From: Leucobacter chromiireducens subsp. solipictus
GTDB lineage: Bacteria; Actinomycetota; Actinomycetes; Actinomycetales; Microbacteriaceae
Direction: 5' to 3'
Assembly (NCBI RefSeq): GCF_016758195.1
Contig: NZ_QYAC01000008.1
Coordinates: forward strand, 1-64,000
Length of the DNA stretch: 64,000 nt
The notes beneath the pieces are model-generated. The model was given only the letters and a program-made list of their open reading frames with translations, did not search any database and was not told where the DNA came from. This document shows, one piece after another, positions 25,425 to 33,574 of this stretch. Position numbers and translations under genes: made by a program. The first letter of the stretch is position 1. Each line of letters opens with the position of its first letter.

Positions 25425-27193
25425 CCTCGCAGACGAGCGGTCGCTGCCTCGTCGACGCGAAGCTCTTCGGACATCGTCTCGTCGACGAAGACGACCCCGT
25501 AGTCCCGCCGCGCGCCGGCAAAACTGACGAAACCGGCGAGCACGTCATCGCGTACCCGCGCCGCGGGACGTCGCAACGGATCCCCGTACCCGCCCCCACC
25601 GCTCAGGCGGTGGCCCAGGAACTCTCCGACCCCGAGGCCGATACTCCCGATGAGGGGAGCATCGCCGGTCCCGCCCGTCTCGTTCACCACGTACGGCTCC
25701 GATGCCGCGGCGTCGCCACCACCCACCACGCCACGCGGAGGATTCACGCAGCCGTCAGTCACATAGTAGGCCGTCAGTGGCGCGTGCGAAGGCCCATACT
25801 CAAGAATCGTACCCGGGGCACCGCGCCACTGCCCGGCACCGCCAGAGTCGGGTCGGATGCGGAGCTGCCGGACGTGCAGGGGATACTTCTGCTCGTCCAC
25901 CTCCACACTGTCGCGCAACATGAGCCCATTCGTGACGGAGTTTCCATAGGTCACCCATCCGTCATAGCCCGGGCTCGCAGGTCCCCCTTGGCTCCCCAGG
26001 AATAGCTGATTGATGTACTCCACTGGCTCAGCGCCCCGAAGATCCTTCCCAGACACGACCGCGAACCCGGCCCCCAGCCCGCTCGACCCCTCAGCCTGGC
26101 CTTGCCCGGGCCACTGCTCGGCAATGATCCGCTGTGTCGTCATCACGAGACGCTCGCCAACGTTCGTCGTCGCGACCGAGGTGGAGTGCGGAAACCTGGG
26201 ACGTCCCACGATGCAATTGTCGCGCAAGAGCACTTCGATGCAGCGGAAACTCCCGGCGTTCCGCGGCACGGATGCGTCGAGACAGTTCAGCACCCCGGTC
26301 ATCGAGTTGTTGATGGCGCAGGTCTCCGACTCGTTAATCCCTCCATCCACACAATCGATATTGTCCCGCAGGTCGATCACGATGCGGCCTTCCTCGGGCA
26401 GCACGTCGACCGTCACGTTCACTGGCACACCCTCTGGGGCGAGCTCTCCGACGGGGTCGTGGACGCCCGTTCCTTGTGCACGACCCGGAGCCATCTGCCC
26501 GATCGTGTCGCGCATCAGCCTCTCGGAATAGTCGAACCAGTCATCGATGAAGGCGCTGATGCGTTCTACACCATACTTCTGGGTGAGCTCTTGCAACCCG
26601 CGTTCACCGATACGCGCGGCGCCGACCATCGCAAGGTAGTCGCCGTACCACTGACCGGGCACTCGGATACGGCTGCGACACATAGTGATGATGTCATCGA
26701 TGTCGCGAAAGTCTCGCTGCACTTGTGTGGCCCGGAACACGAGCGCACCTTCCTCGTACACGTCGCGCGCGAACGGCATGTACGTGGTGGGCACCGAGTT
26801 ACCAATATCGGCCTGATGCGCTTTCGCGAGCGCCGTGAACAGATGGCGCCCACCCACAAACACCGGCACCATGAGTGTGTGATCCGCAGCATGCGTGTTC
26901 CCCGCGTACGGATCGTTGTGCAGGAACGCATCACCCTCACGAAGATCCGGATGGATCTCGGTCATCGCCTGTCCGAGTCGGTCGCTCCCGATCACGTGCA
27001 CGGGCAGCCCCTCCGCTGTGGCGAGGAGCCTGTTGTCGCCGGTGATGATGCTGCACGAGAAATCCCGCGCCATATTCAACACCGCCGAACGACCGGCTCG
27101 CAGTAGCGTGTTCTCCATCTCCCGCACGATTCCATCGAGTCGATTCGCGATGACGGACATTTCGACGATACTTGTGGCGTACGAGTGGCTCAT
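25421..27193 (-). CDS. HyuB-type hydantoinase/oxoprolinase/ketone carboxylase subunit
   Basis: A 590-residue protein of the hydantoinase B/oxoprolinase family. Recognisable segments are NDPYAGNTHAADHTLMVPVF, then AKAHQADIGN, ARDVYEEGAL, and the glycine-rich end SGGGGYGDPLRRP. Family members pair with HyuA to hydrolyse hydantoins or oxoproline with ATP, or to carboxylate acetone or acetophenone. The AHQADIGN and DVYEEGAL forms differ from the common HyuB pattern. ATG 27193 overlaps the hyuA stop (ATGA), and CAGGAG lies upstream; the frame extends further upstream but without family similarity. Confidence 0.88.
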   Translation of the reverse strand: MSHSYATSIVEMSVIANRLDGIVREMENTLLRAGRSAVLNMARDFSCSIITGDNRLLATAEGLPVHVIGSDRLGQAMTEIHPDLREGDAFLHNDPYAGNTHAADHTLMVPVFVGGRHLFTALAKAHQADIGNSVPTTYMPFARDVYEEGALVFRATQVQRDFRDIDDIITMCRSRIRVPGQWYGDYLAMVGAARIGERGLQELTQKYGVERISAFIDDWFDYSERLMRDTIGQMAPGRAQGTGVHDPVGELAPEGVPVNVTVDVLPEEGRIVIDLRDNIDCVDGGINESETCAINNSMTGVLNCLDASVPRNAGSFRCIEVLLRDNCIVGRPRFPHSTSVATTNVGERLVMTTQRIIAEQWPGQGQAEGSSGLGAGFAVVSGKDLRGAEPVEYINQLFLGSQGGPASPGYDGWVTYGNSVTNGLMLRDSVEVDEQKYPLHVRQLRIRPDSGGAGQWRGAPGTILEYGPSHAPLTAYYVTDGCVNPPRGVVGGGDAAASEPYVVNETGGTGDAPLIGSIGLGVGEFLGHRLSGGGGYGDPLRRPAARVRDDVLAGFVSFAGARRDYGVVFVDETMSEELRVDEAATARLRG

Positions 27194-29298
27194 GACTGCG
27201 CTCCTGACCGGGTGATGAATGATTCCGTAGACAGTTGATAGTCTCCGGAAGGAAGTACTGCGAGTGTCTGATCGGGATACACAACGATCGTTGTGATGTC
27301 TTCCCGGATGATCGCGGGACCGGTGATGCTGCCCCGGCGGGCAAGCTCGCCTGCGTCCAGCACCGGAGTATCGCGCCAGCCCACATCCGCGAAGTAGGCC
27401 GGCCGCGTCGCCCGCGCCGATTCGCCCTCCGACATCACGAAGACGCTCGGACTGGACCCCGTCTGCATGCGTGCCCGTGCCCGAGCGCCCCACGATACGA
27501 TCTCGACGTGTTCGTCCGGTTCTTGGACCCCGAATACCCGCTCATGCTCGCGGTGGAAGCAAGCTTCGACGGCAGCGGCGTCCAGGCGGTGGAGCGCTTG
27601 CGCATCCCCGAGCGAGATCGTGAGTTCCCACGCCTGCATCGGATACCGAGCCTGCATGTAGTATTCCGTCGTCCCGGAGGACGCAGTGCGCGCATCGAGC
27701 GTCCCATAGAACTCGGCCGCGGCCCGCTCCACGCGCGACACCGCGGCGTTGTCGACCGAGAAGTCGGGGTGTTCAGTACTCATGAACGTGGGGGCGTCGA
27801 ATTCGCTGACAATGTCCGAGCCGAGCGCACCGTAGGCGCTCAAAGCGCCCGCAGCTTTCGGCAAGATGACGACGGCGGCACCCAGCTCTCTGGCGATGAG
27901 CCCAACGGTGAGACCCGAGGCGCCGCCGCCGGCGACGACCACGAGCTCCCGCGCATCAATGCCTCGCGCCACCGTCTTCTCGCGAATGGCCGTGACGATG
28001 TTGTCGACCGAGATATGCAGGGCCGCACGCGCTGCTTCCTCGAGCGAAAGCCCGGTGCGGTCCCCGATCTGCGTGAGCGCGGCCTGTGCTCCGGCCCGGT
28101 CAAGCGTCAGACGGCCTCCCAGGAAGTTCGAGGAGTCCAGGTATCCGAGCACCAGTGCCGCATCCGTCACCGTCGGTTCGCTCCCACCTCGCCCATAGCA
28201 CACCGGCCCGGGTTCGGACCCTGCGCTCAGAGGGCCCACGCGCATCATCCCGCCGCCGTCTACCCACACCACGGATCCGCCGCCGGCTCCGATGCTCTCG
28301 ATATCAACGGACCGGGTGCCAGTAATGTCGCCCACCCATTTTCCCCCGAGCCACGTATCGTTGGTCCGGGCGATCTCCCCGTGCTCAACCACCGCGAGGT
28401 CGAAGGTCGTGCCACCCATGTCTGTGACCAGAATGGTCTGCGCGGCAGCACCACCCGGGAGGTTTCGTTCCGCGACGTCGATCGCGGCAAGCGGTGCCAT
28501 GGACGGCCCGGACCCGATGGAGTAGACCGGCTGCTCCGCGATCCGATCGGCATGCCAGCCTCCGCCATAGGATGTCGAGATCAGCAGCGTGCCCGTGAAT
28601 CCAGCCGCAGCCAGGTCCAGTTCAAGATCGGCGAAGAACTGCTGCATGGCCGGTTTGAGTGAGGCATCGATCGCCGTCGCAGAAGCCCGGCGATACTCGC
28701 GGATACTGGGATTCACTTGGTGCGACAGGGTAAACGGCACATCAGGAAGATGCTCCCCGATCAGTTCACCGATACGGATCTCATGCTGAGGGTCGGCGAT
28801 GGACCAGAGCAAACACACGGCGATCGCTTCGACCCCGGCGTCGCGGCAGTCTCGCAGGGCCGCGATCACGGTCTCCTCATCGAGCGGGAGGTACACCTCT
28901 CCCGTGCTCGTCATCCGCTCGGAGACCTCAAACGTGAGATACCGCGGCACATAGGCCCCGCGATAGTGCAGCCGCCGGAAGGGGTCAGGCTTTCCGCCCT
29001 CGCGGAGCAGCAGCACATCGGGGAAACCCGCGGTGGTCAGCAGCGCGGTCCGCGCGGACTGCCCCGTGACGACGAGGTTGGTGGACCGGGTGGTCCCGTA
29101 GTTGATCTGTGCGGCACGACGAATGAGCGAGGCCACACTCACACCAATCTGTCCCGCGATGTCCTCGAGTGCGTGAGCAATGGCGCGGTATGCCCGATCA
29201 CGTGTCGTGAGGGCCTTGGACATGTACACGTTGTTGTCGGGGTCGCGAACCACCACGTCGGTGAAGGTTCCCCCCGTGTCGACTGATACTCGGTACAC
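27190..29298 (-). CDS. HyuA-type hydantoinase/oxoprolinase/ketone carboxylase subunit
   Basis: A 702-residue HyuA family protein. It has an actin-like ATPase fold, with phosphate loops VDTGGTFTDVVV at the N terminus and TDMGGTTFDLAVV near residue 300. The metal and nucleotide region AGGGSVVWVD follows, and GGGASGLTVG lies near 460. It phosphorylates the substrate carbonyl as the first step of ring opening or carboxylation. The GTG at 29298 was chosen because AAAGGAG lies five bases before it and similarity starts at once. It forms an operon with hyuB. In a monooxygenase cluster a ketone carboxylase-like role is conceivable, but no small zinc-binding third subunit is found nearby. Confidence 0.88.
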   Translation of the reverse strand: MYRVSVDTGGTFTDVVVRDPDNNVYMSKALTTRDRAYRAIAHALEDIAGQIGVSVASLIRRAAQINYGTTRSTNLVVTGQSARTALLTTAGFPDVLLLREGGKPDPFRRLHYRGAYVPRYLTFEVSERMTSTGEVYLPLDEETVIAALRDCRDAGVEAIAVCLLWSIADPQHEIRIGELIGEHLPDVPFTLSHQVNPSIREYRRASATAIDASLKPAMQQFFADLELDLAAAGFTGTLLISTSYGGGWHADRIAEQPVYSIGSGPSMAPLAAIDVAERNLPGGAAAQTILVTDMGGTTFDLAVVEHGEIARTNDTWLGGKWVGDITGTRSVDIESIGAGGGSVVWVDGGGMMRVGPLSAGSEPGPVCYGRGGSEPTVTDAALVLGYLDSSNFLGGRLTLDRAGAQAALTQIGDRTGLSLEEAARAALHISVDNIVTAIREKTVARGIDARELVVVAGGGASGLTVGLIARELGAAVVILPKAAGALSAYGALGSDIVSEFDAPTFMSTEHPDFSVDNAAVSRVERAAAEFYGTLDARTASSGTTEYYMQARYPMQAWELTISLGDAQALHRLDAAAVEACFHREHERVFGVQEPDEHVEIVSWGARARARMQTGSSPSVFVMSEGESARATRPAYFADVGWRDTPVLDAGELARRGSITGPAIIREDITTIVVYPDQTLAVLPSGDYQLSTESFITRSGAQS

Positions 29299-29320
29299 GT
29301 GTGCTCCTTTTCTGGGGCCG

Positions 29321-29340
29321 CGGGATCCGCAGTGATCCCG
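29321..29340 (-). promoter_or_regulatory. inverted repeat CGGGATC-N6-GATCCCG before hyuA
   Basis: Seven-base arms (29321-29327 and 29334-29340), just upstream of the hyuA ribosome site. It could be an operator or a small stem in the leader. Confidence 0.4.
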
Positions 29341-29400
29341 TCTCCGGAAGCCACAGCATACGAGCGGCCGAAGCCTGGCCACACGGTCGGGTGGGCAGGG

Positions 29401-29417
29401 TGTCTCATATTGATGCA
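29401..29417. promoter_or_regulatory. degenerate TGTCTCA-N3-TGATGCA site before hyuA
   Basis: One full half-site (TGTCTCA, 29401-29407), a three-base gap as in the perfect copy at 21087-21101, and a weak second half. It lies 103 bases upstream of the hyuA start, a distance like that of the first copy from the esterase gene. Confidence 0.4.
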
Positions 29418-29530
29418 TCATCCACCCCTCGGGCACGGGGTCCGGTGCGGCACGCGCCTCAGCCGGCCCGACCCGCGGATCCACCGCGCGGCGAGCGCCC
29501 ACGACCCGAGCAAGTGCCTTGTCATTCCCT

Positions 29531-29536
29531 TAGACT
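29531..29536 (+). promoter_or_regulatory. -10 box TAGACT, leaderless start of dcd
   Basis: TAGACT ends six bases before the GTG start at 29543. No Shine-Dalgarno sequence is seen. Confidence 0.6.
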
Positions 29537-29542
29537 GGGCGG

Positions 29543-30148
29543 GTGCTGCTTTCTGATCGTGACATCAATGCCGAGCTCGAGTCCGGCCGGATTTCCCTCT
29601 CCCCGAGCGAACCCTCGATGGTGCAGCCGTCGAGCGTCGATGTGCGCCTCGACCGCTACTTTCGTCTCTTCGACAACCACAAGTACGCGGTCATCGACCC
29701 CGCCGAGGAGCAGCCGGAACTGACCCGCCTCATCGAGGTGGATCCCGCGGAGGGTTTCATCCTGCACCCCGGCGAGTTCGTGCTCGGGTCGACCTTCGAG
29801 CAGGTGGGTCTCCCCGATGACATCGCCGCGCGCCTGGAGGGTAAGAGTTCGCTCGGCCGCCTCGGGCTGCTCACGCACTCGACCGCCGGCTTCATCGACC
29901 CCGGCTTCGAGGGGCACGTGACGCTCGAGCTGTCGAACGTCGCCACCCTGCCGATCCGGCTGTGGCCCGGTATGAAGATCGGGCAGTTGTGCTTCTTCCG
30001 CCTGACGTCGCCGTCCGATCGGCCCTACGGCGCGGGCGCGACGTTCTCCCGCTACCTCGGGCAGCGCGGGCCGACGGCCTCACGCTCGTTCCAGAACTTC
30101 CACCGCGCCGACGTCACCTCGACCGAGGCTGGCGCGCCGGGCGCGTAG
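29543..30148 (+). CDS. dcd: dCTP deaminase, probably dUMP-forming
   Basis: A 201-residue trimeric nucleotide enzyme. It deaminates dCTP, and in the bifunctional actinobacterial form also cleaves the triphosphate to give dUMP for thymidylate synthesis. The conserved core [20 protein letters not shown] and the following [15 protein letters not shown] match that form, as does [13 protein letters not shown]. The start is GTG at 29543, likely leaderless. It is a housekeeping gene that marks the right border of the catabolic cluster. A strong hairpin separates it from the converging MFS gene. Confidence 0.96.
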   Translation: MLLSDRDINAELESGRISLSPSEPSMVQPSSVDVRLDRYFRLFDNHKYAVIDPAEEQPELTRLIEVDPAEGFILHPGEFVLGSTFEQVGLPDDIAARLEGKSSLGRLGLLTHSTAGFIDPGFEGHVTLELSNVATLPIRLWPGMKIGQLCFFRLTSPSDRPYGAGATFSRYLGQRGPTASRSFQNFHRADVTSTEAGAPGA

Positions 30149-30184
30149 CCGCGTGTGCCGTGCCCGTGGGCGCGGCACACGCGG
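30149..30184. terminator. bidirectional terminator between dcd and MFS gene
   Basis: CCGCGTGTGCCG (30149-30160) pairs perfectly with CGGCACACGCGG (30173-30184). An inner GCCC/GGGC stem makes it nearly continuous. Both flanking genes run into it. Confidence 0.85.
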
Positions 30185-30191
30185 TGCCGCG

Positions 30192-31391
30192 TTACGCGTC
30201 GGTGAGCGCGACTGACTCCGCGGGCGCGGCCGGGATGTCCGGCCGACCGCGCGTCACGGCGCGGGCAACCAGAATCATCATGACGCTGGCGATGACCCCG
30301 AGCCCGCCCATGACGGGAACGAGCGACCCGGTGCCGCCGAGGTCGAAGACTTGGGCCGCGATCGTCGGCCCGAGTGCGACCCCCAGCACGTACGTCGCGT
30401 TCACCGCGACGCTCGCAGAGCCGTCGGCACGCATCGCGGCGGCGAGGCCAAAGATCACCGGGAGGCAGAGCCCGAACGCGAATCCCCAGATGAGGTACCC
30501 GGCGGAGAACAGCCCCACGCTCGGGAAGACGAGGATACACAGCTTGCCCAGCAGGCTCAGCACCAACGCCACGGTGAGCGCTCCCACCCGGCCCAGGCCG
30601 CGGGTGATGACGGGCGCGGCCAGCGCACCGACGAGGCCCGCGAGAATCGCGAACGCGTACAGGTTGAGGACGAGCGTGGATCCGGACTCCCCGAAGTAGC
30701 CGGTCCCGATCACCTCTGAGATGCCGATAATCCCGTCGTCAGTGACCGCTAGGAGGCCCATCCCGGCGGCAAGGACCCAGGCCAGGCGGCCCGCGCTCGC
30801 GGCACCCGCCGTCGCGGCCGAATGCGCGGTCGCGGGGACCCCCGGGAGCCACCGAGCGGTGAGCAGCACGAGCAGGCCGGGCACGCCAATGAGCAGGAAG
30901 ATCGTCTCGATTGAGGTCCCAATCACGGGAACCAGGAAGTAGGCGAGCGCGACGACGAGGCGGTTGAAGATCATCGCGATATTCGTCGACCGCTCCGGCG
31001 CGGGCGTGGCCGAGATCGACGCGGACGCCGCCGCGAGCGCCAGCCCCGAGCCCACCCCCGCGACCAGCAGCAACACGCTGATCACGGCGGGCAGCGGAGC
31101 AGCGATGCCGATCCCGCAGACACCCACGAGAATGCCCGCCCCGAGGAGGGCGAGGGGCACCCGGAGCCCGCGCCGCACGAGCGGCCTGACGGCGAGCACC
31201 GTTGCGGAGTTCAGCAGGGTCATGCCAGTCGCGAGCAACCCGGCCCGCGTCACATCCATCCCGAAGTCGCTGACGAGCCGTCCGATGACGCTGGGGATCA
31301 GGTTCGCGGGGAGGAACGCGTACACCCACACGATAATGATGCTCGCGAGTGGTTTGACACCCGCGGCGGGCGAGGCTGTGGTCTGGGTCAT
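30192..31391 (-). CDS. MFS transporter
   Basis: A 399-residue polytopic membrane protein with about twelve helices, typical of the major facilitator superfamily. The N-terminal half carries VRPLVRRGLRVPLALLGAG and the second half GLGRVGALTVALVLSLLGK, the loop 2-3 type positions. It probably exports a small molecule or drug using protons. ATG 31391 follows GAGGAG. It lies 86 bases after the flavin amine oxidase gene on the same strand, so the two may be cotranscribed; the gap carries a GC-rich palindrome around 31442-31459 that may attenuate. Substrate unknown. Confidence 0.88.
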   Translation of the reverse strand: MTQTTASPAAGVKPLASIIIVWVYAFLPANLIPSVIGRLVSDFGMDVTRAGLLATGMTLLNSATVLAVRPLVRRGLRVPLALLGAGILVGVCGIGIAAPLPAVISVLLLVAGVGSGLALAAASASISATPAPERSTNIAMIFNRLVVALAYFLVPVIGTSIETIFLLIGVPGLLVLLTARWLPGVPATAHSAATAGAASAGRLAWVLAAGMGLLAVTDDGIIGISEVIGTGYFGESGSTLVLNLYAFAILAGLVGALAAPVITRGLGRVGALTVALVLSLLGKLCILVFPSVGLFSAGYLIWGFAFGLCLPVIFGLAAAMRADGSASVAVNATYVLGVALGPTIAAQVFDLGGTGSLVPVMGGLGVIASVMMILVARAVTRGRPDIPAAPAESVALTDA

Positions 31392-31477
31392 CGGTACTCC
31401 TCAGTGAGTCGGTCAGGTGATGGGTTCTCGCGTTGACGGGCGCGGGCCCGCGGGCCCGCGGGTCGGCGAGGGTCCGG

Positions 31478-32737
31478 CTATCGCGGCAGCAACTGCAGCG
31501 CCGCCCGCTCGGCGGCGTCGATGCCGGTGCGAATGGCACCCTCGATCGTGCCCGGGTAGTCCGGGGAGACATCGCCCCCCGCGAGGTAGAGGGCGCGGCC
31601 CGGGGCGGCGAGCTGTTGCTGCGCCGCGGCGAGACGTTCGGGGTCGCCGGGGGCGGGGACGAACCAGGTGCCGCGCGCCCAGGGCGACCCACGCCAGTCA
31701 TGGCTCGTGTGCGCTCGAATCTCCGCGCCCGGCAGGTACGCACGGATCCCGCGTTCCAGCCCGGCTCGGTCCACCGCGCCGGCTCCGGGCGCGAGCCCCA
31801 CGGCCAGCATGCCCCCGTCCGGGAGTCGGGCCTCGGAGCGGAAGTATCCAAACGGGCCCTCCGAGGCGAAGACTCGGAAGTGATCGTGCACCCCGTCGAG
31901 GACAAACCAGTCCTTGCGCGAGGCTCCCGGGTGCCGCCGCGCCGCGAGGTCCGCGAGCGGCCCGCGGATCGGGCCGTCGATCTCCAGCGTGGCGAGGACG
32001 TTGCGCGGGACCGCGAGAATCAGCGCGGGTGCTCGCCAGGACTCCCCCGCGTGCGTCGTGACGCGGTAGCCAGTGCCCTCGGTGGCGACCGCGGCCGCGC
32101 TCGCGCCCAGCCGAATATCGGCCTGGGAGCGGGCCGCGAGCGCGTCAACGAGCGCCTTCGTGGTGCCGGTGATCTGCGTCGCATAGTGGTCCGGGTCGCG
32201 CAGGTCCGCGGCGTCGAGGAGCAGGTGGCGGGCGTCAATGTCGGAGAGCTCGGCACCCGCGAGGTAGCGCTGGGTGGCGCGATGCCAGTCGCCCGCGAAC
32301 CGCGAAAGCGGCACCCGGGCGAGCGCTTCGGCGGCGCTCAGCGGGCGCGGGCTGCGCGCGAGGATCTCTGCAATCTCCACGGCGGCGCGGTCGAGCTCGG
32401 CGGCCTCCGTCCCGGCGGCGGTGCGGCGCACCCGAACACCGTCGCTGAGGTGCGTCAGGGGTGCCGCGACCTCGGGCGACTCGTGGCAGGGGATACCGAG
32501 CTCCGCGAGCAGCTCCCGCGCCCGGGTGAAGCCGGGGAGCAGCCAGGTGCCCCCGAGGTCGATCTCGCGCCCCGCCGCGGCCCAGTGCGCGCCGTACGTC
32601 CGTCCGCCGAGGCGGTCCGCCCCCTCGAGCACGGTGACGTCGAGGCCGGTGGCCCGCAGCCGGTCAGCGGCCACGAGCCCGGCGAGCCCTGCACCGACGA
32701 CAATAACGTCCGCCGAGAACGGCGTGGCTTCCTGCAT
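31478..32737 (-). CDS. flavin-dependent amine oxidase
   Basis: A 419-residue FAD enzyme of the monoamine oxidase family. The dinucleotide motif is DVIVVGAGLAGLVAADRL at the N terminus, then LEGADRLGGRTY. The family's C-terminal FAD segment is ALYLAGGDVSPDYPGTIEGA. It oxidises an amine to an imine, releasing H2O2. The TetR gene upstream at 32913 and an imperfect palindrome in the leader suggest control by that regulator. The MFS gene follows. The amine substrate is not evident. Confidence 0.9.
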   Translation of the reverse strand: MQEATPFSADVIVVGAGLAGLVAADRLRATGLDVTVLEGADRLGGRTYGAHWAAAGREIDLGGTWLLPGFTRARELLAELGIPCHESPEVAAPLTHLSDGVRVRRTAAGTEAAELDRAAVEIAEILARSPRPLSAAEALARVPLSRFAGDWHRATQRYLAGAELSDIDARHLLLDAADLRDPDHYATQITGTTKALVDALAARSQADIRLGASAAAVATEGTGYRVTTHAGESWRAPALILAVPRNVLATLEIDGPIRGPLADLAARRHPGASRKDWFVLDGVHDHFRVFASEGPFGYFRSEARLPDGGMLAVGLAPGAGAVDRAGLERGIRAYLPGAEIRAHTSHDWRGSPWARGTWFVPAPGDPERLAAAQQQLAAPGRALYLAGGDVSPDYPGTIEGAIRTGIDAAERAALQLLPR

Positions 32738-32772
32738 GGCATGCTCCCTTGCGTGCTGAACATCGGTGTTCG

Positions 32773-32792
32773 CGGGTCGGTGGCCCGACCCG
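32773..32792 (-). other. leader hairpin CGGGTCGG-TGGC-CCGACCCG
   Basis: An 8-base perfect stem with a four-base loop, 36-55 bases before the amine oxidase start. It could stabilise or attenuate the mRNA leader, or stop transcription arriving from the TetR gene. Confidence 0.5.
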
Positions 32793-32804
32793 GCTTTTCG
32801 ATCA

Positions 32805-32823
32805 TATCTTCAATGTGTAGATA
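32805..32823. promoter_or_regulatory. AT-rich imperfect palindrome TATCT-N9-AGATA
   Basis: It lies in the only AT-rich patch between the TetR gene and the amine oxidase gene, probably at the promoter. A candidate TetR operator, weakly supported. Confidence 0.4.
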
Positions 32824-32866
32824 ATCAAGCCGCCGCGCATGTTCGGACGCGCAGCGAGCGGGACTC

Positions 32867-32908
32867 GCACCGAGCGGGACGCACCGAGCAGGACGCACCG
32901 AGCAGGAC
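32867..32908. repeat. 14-base tandem repeat, three copies
   Basis: GCACCGAGCGGGAC (32867-32880) is followed by two copies of GCACCGAGCAGGAC to 32908. Degenerate partial copies lie on both sides (about 32851-32866 and 32909-32922). The array abuts and partly enters the 3' end of the TetR gene. Confidence 0.8.
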
Positions 32909-32912
32909 GCCG

Positions 32913-33569
32913 CTAGCGGGACGCCGCCTCCGCGTGAGCGACCAGCTCCTCGATCCGCTCCGCGAGCCGCGCGCGTAATCCGACCGCGGTCGCGGATCCG
33001 CTGGCTCGGATCGCCCGCGCCAATGCCGTTGCGCCGCGTTCCTCAAGCAGCTCGGGGGCCAGAATCGACTGCAGCGAGGCGTGCTCGAAGACCCCCATGA
33101 AAATCGCGTACTCGACGTCGAGGATCAGCGTCAGCGCCCGCGCGTCCGACAATCCGGAGGCAAGTGCCCGCGCGAGCAGCCGCTCGTACATGGCGATCGT
33201 CGTGGCGTCCGTGATCGGGTGCCGAAAGAACTCCCAGATGTTTCCGGCGAGCGGTTGAAAGACCTCCGCGTACCGGACCGCAAACGCCGTGAAGCCCTCC
33301 GCGAGCGGCACAGCCTCGTCCAGACACTCGAGGTCGATCTGCCCGATCAACACCGCACGCGCAGCATCGATGATGTCCGAGACGCTGCGGACGTGATGGT
33401 AGAGGGTCTGCGAGCGCACGCCGAGCCGCTTGGCCACGTTGGTCATGGTCAGGCTCTGCGCGTCAGCCTCGCACAGGATACTCACGGCGGCCGCGCCGAT
33501 CATGGCCCGGTCCGTCACCGGCATGTCGGCCCGCGGTCGCCCCGGAGACCTGCGCTCGCGCTCGCTCAC
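32913..33569 (-). CDS. TetR-family transcriptional regulator
   Basis: A 218-residue TetR-like protein. The helix-turn-helix is unusual for the family but clear: TMTNVAKRLGVRSQTLYHHV. The C-terminal part resembles the TetR_C tetracycline-repressor-like group, with EFFRHPITDAT and an Ile/Phe-rich helix near residue 150. GTG 33569 lies five bases after the CopD-CtaG stop, so it is cotranscribed with that gene; it reads towards the amine oxidase gene 175 bases downstream. It may repress the amine oxidase and MFS genes. A repeat array touches its 3' end. Confidence 0.85.
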   Translation of the reverse strand: MSERERRSPGRPRADMPVTDRAMIGAAAVSILCEADAQSLTMTNVAKRLGVRSQTLYHHVRSVSDIIDAARAVLIGQIDLECLDEAVPLAEGFTAFAVRYAEVFQPLAGNIWEFFRHPITDATTIAMYERLLARALASGLSDARALTLILDVEYAIFMGVFEHASLQSILAPELLEERGATALARAIRASGSATAVGLRARLAERIEELVAHAEAASR

Positions 33570-33574
33570 CCGAG

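Noticed and set aside
21194..29298. Genomic island with att sites
   Set aside because: I looked for a tRNA, integrase and flanking direct repeats and saw none, so acquisition by transfer is only a suspicion from gene content.
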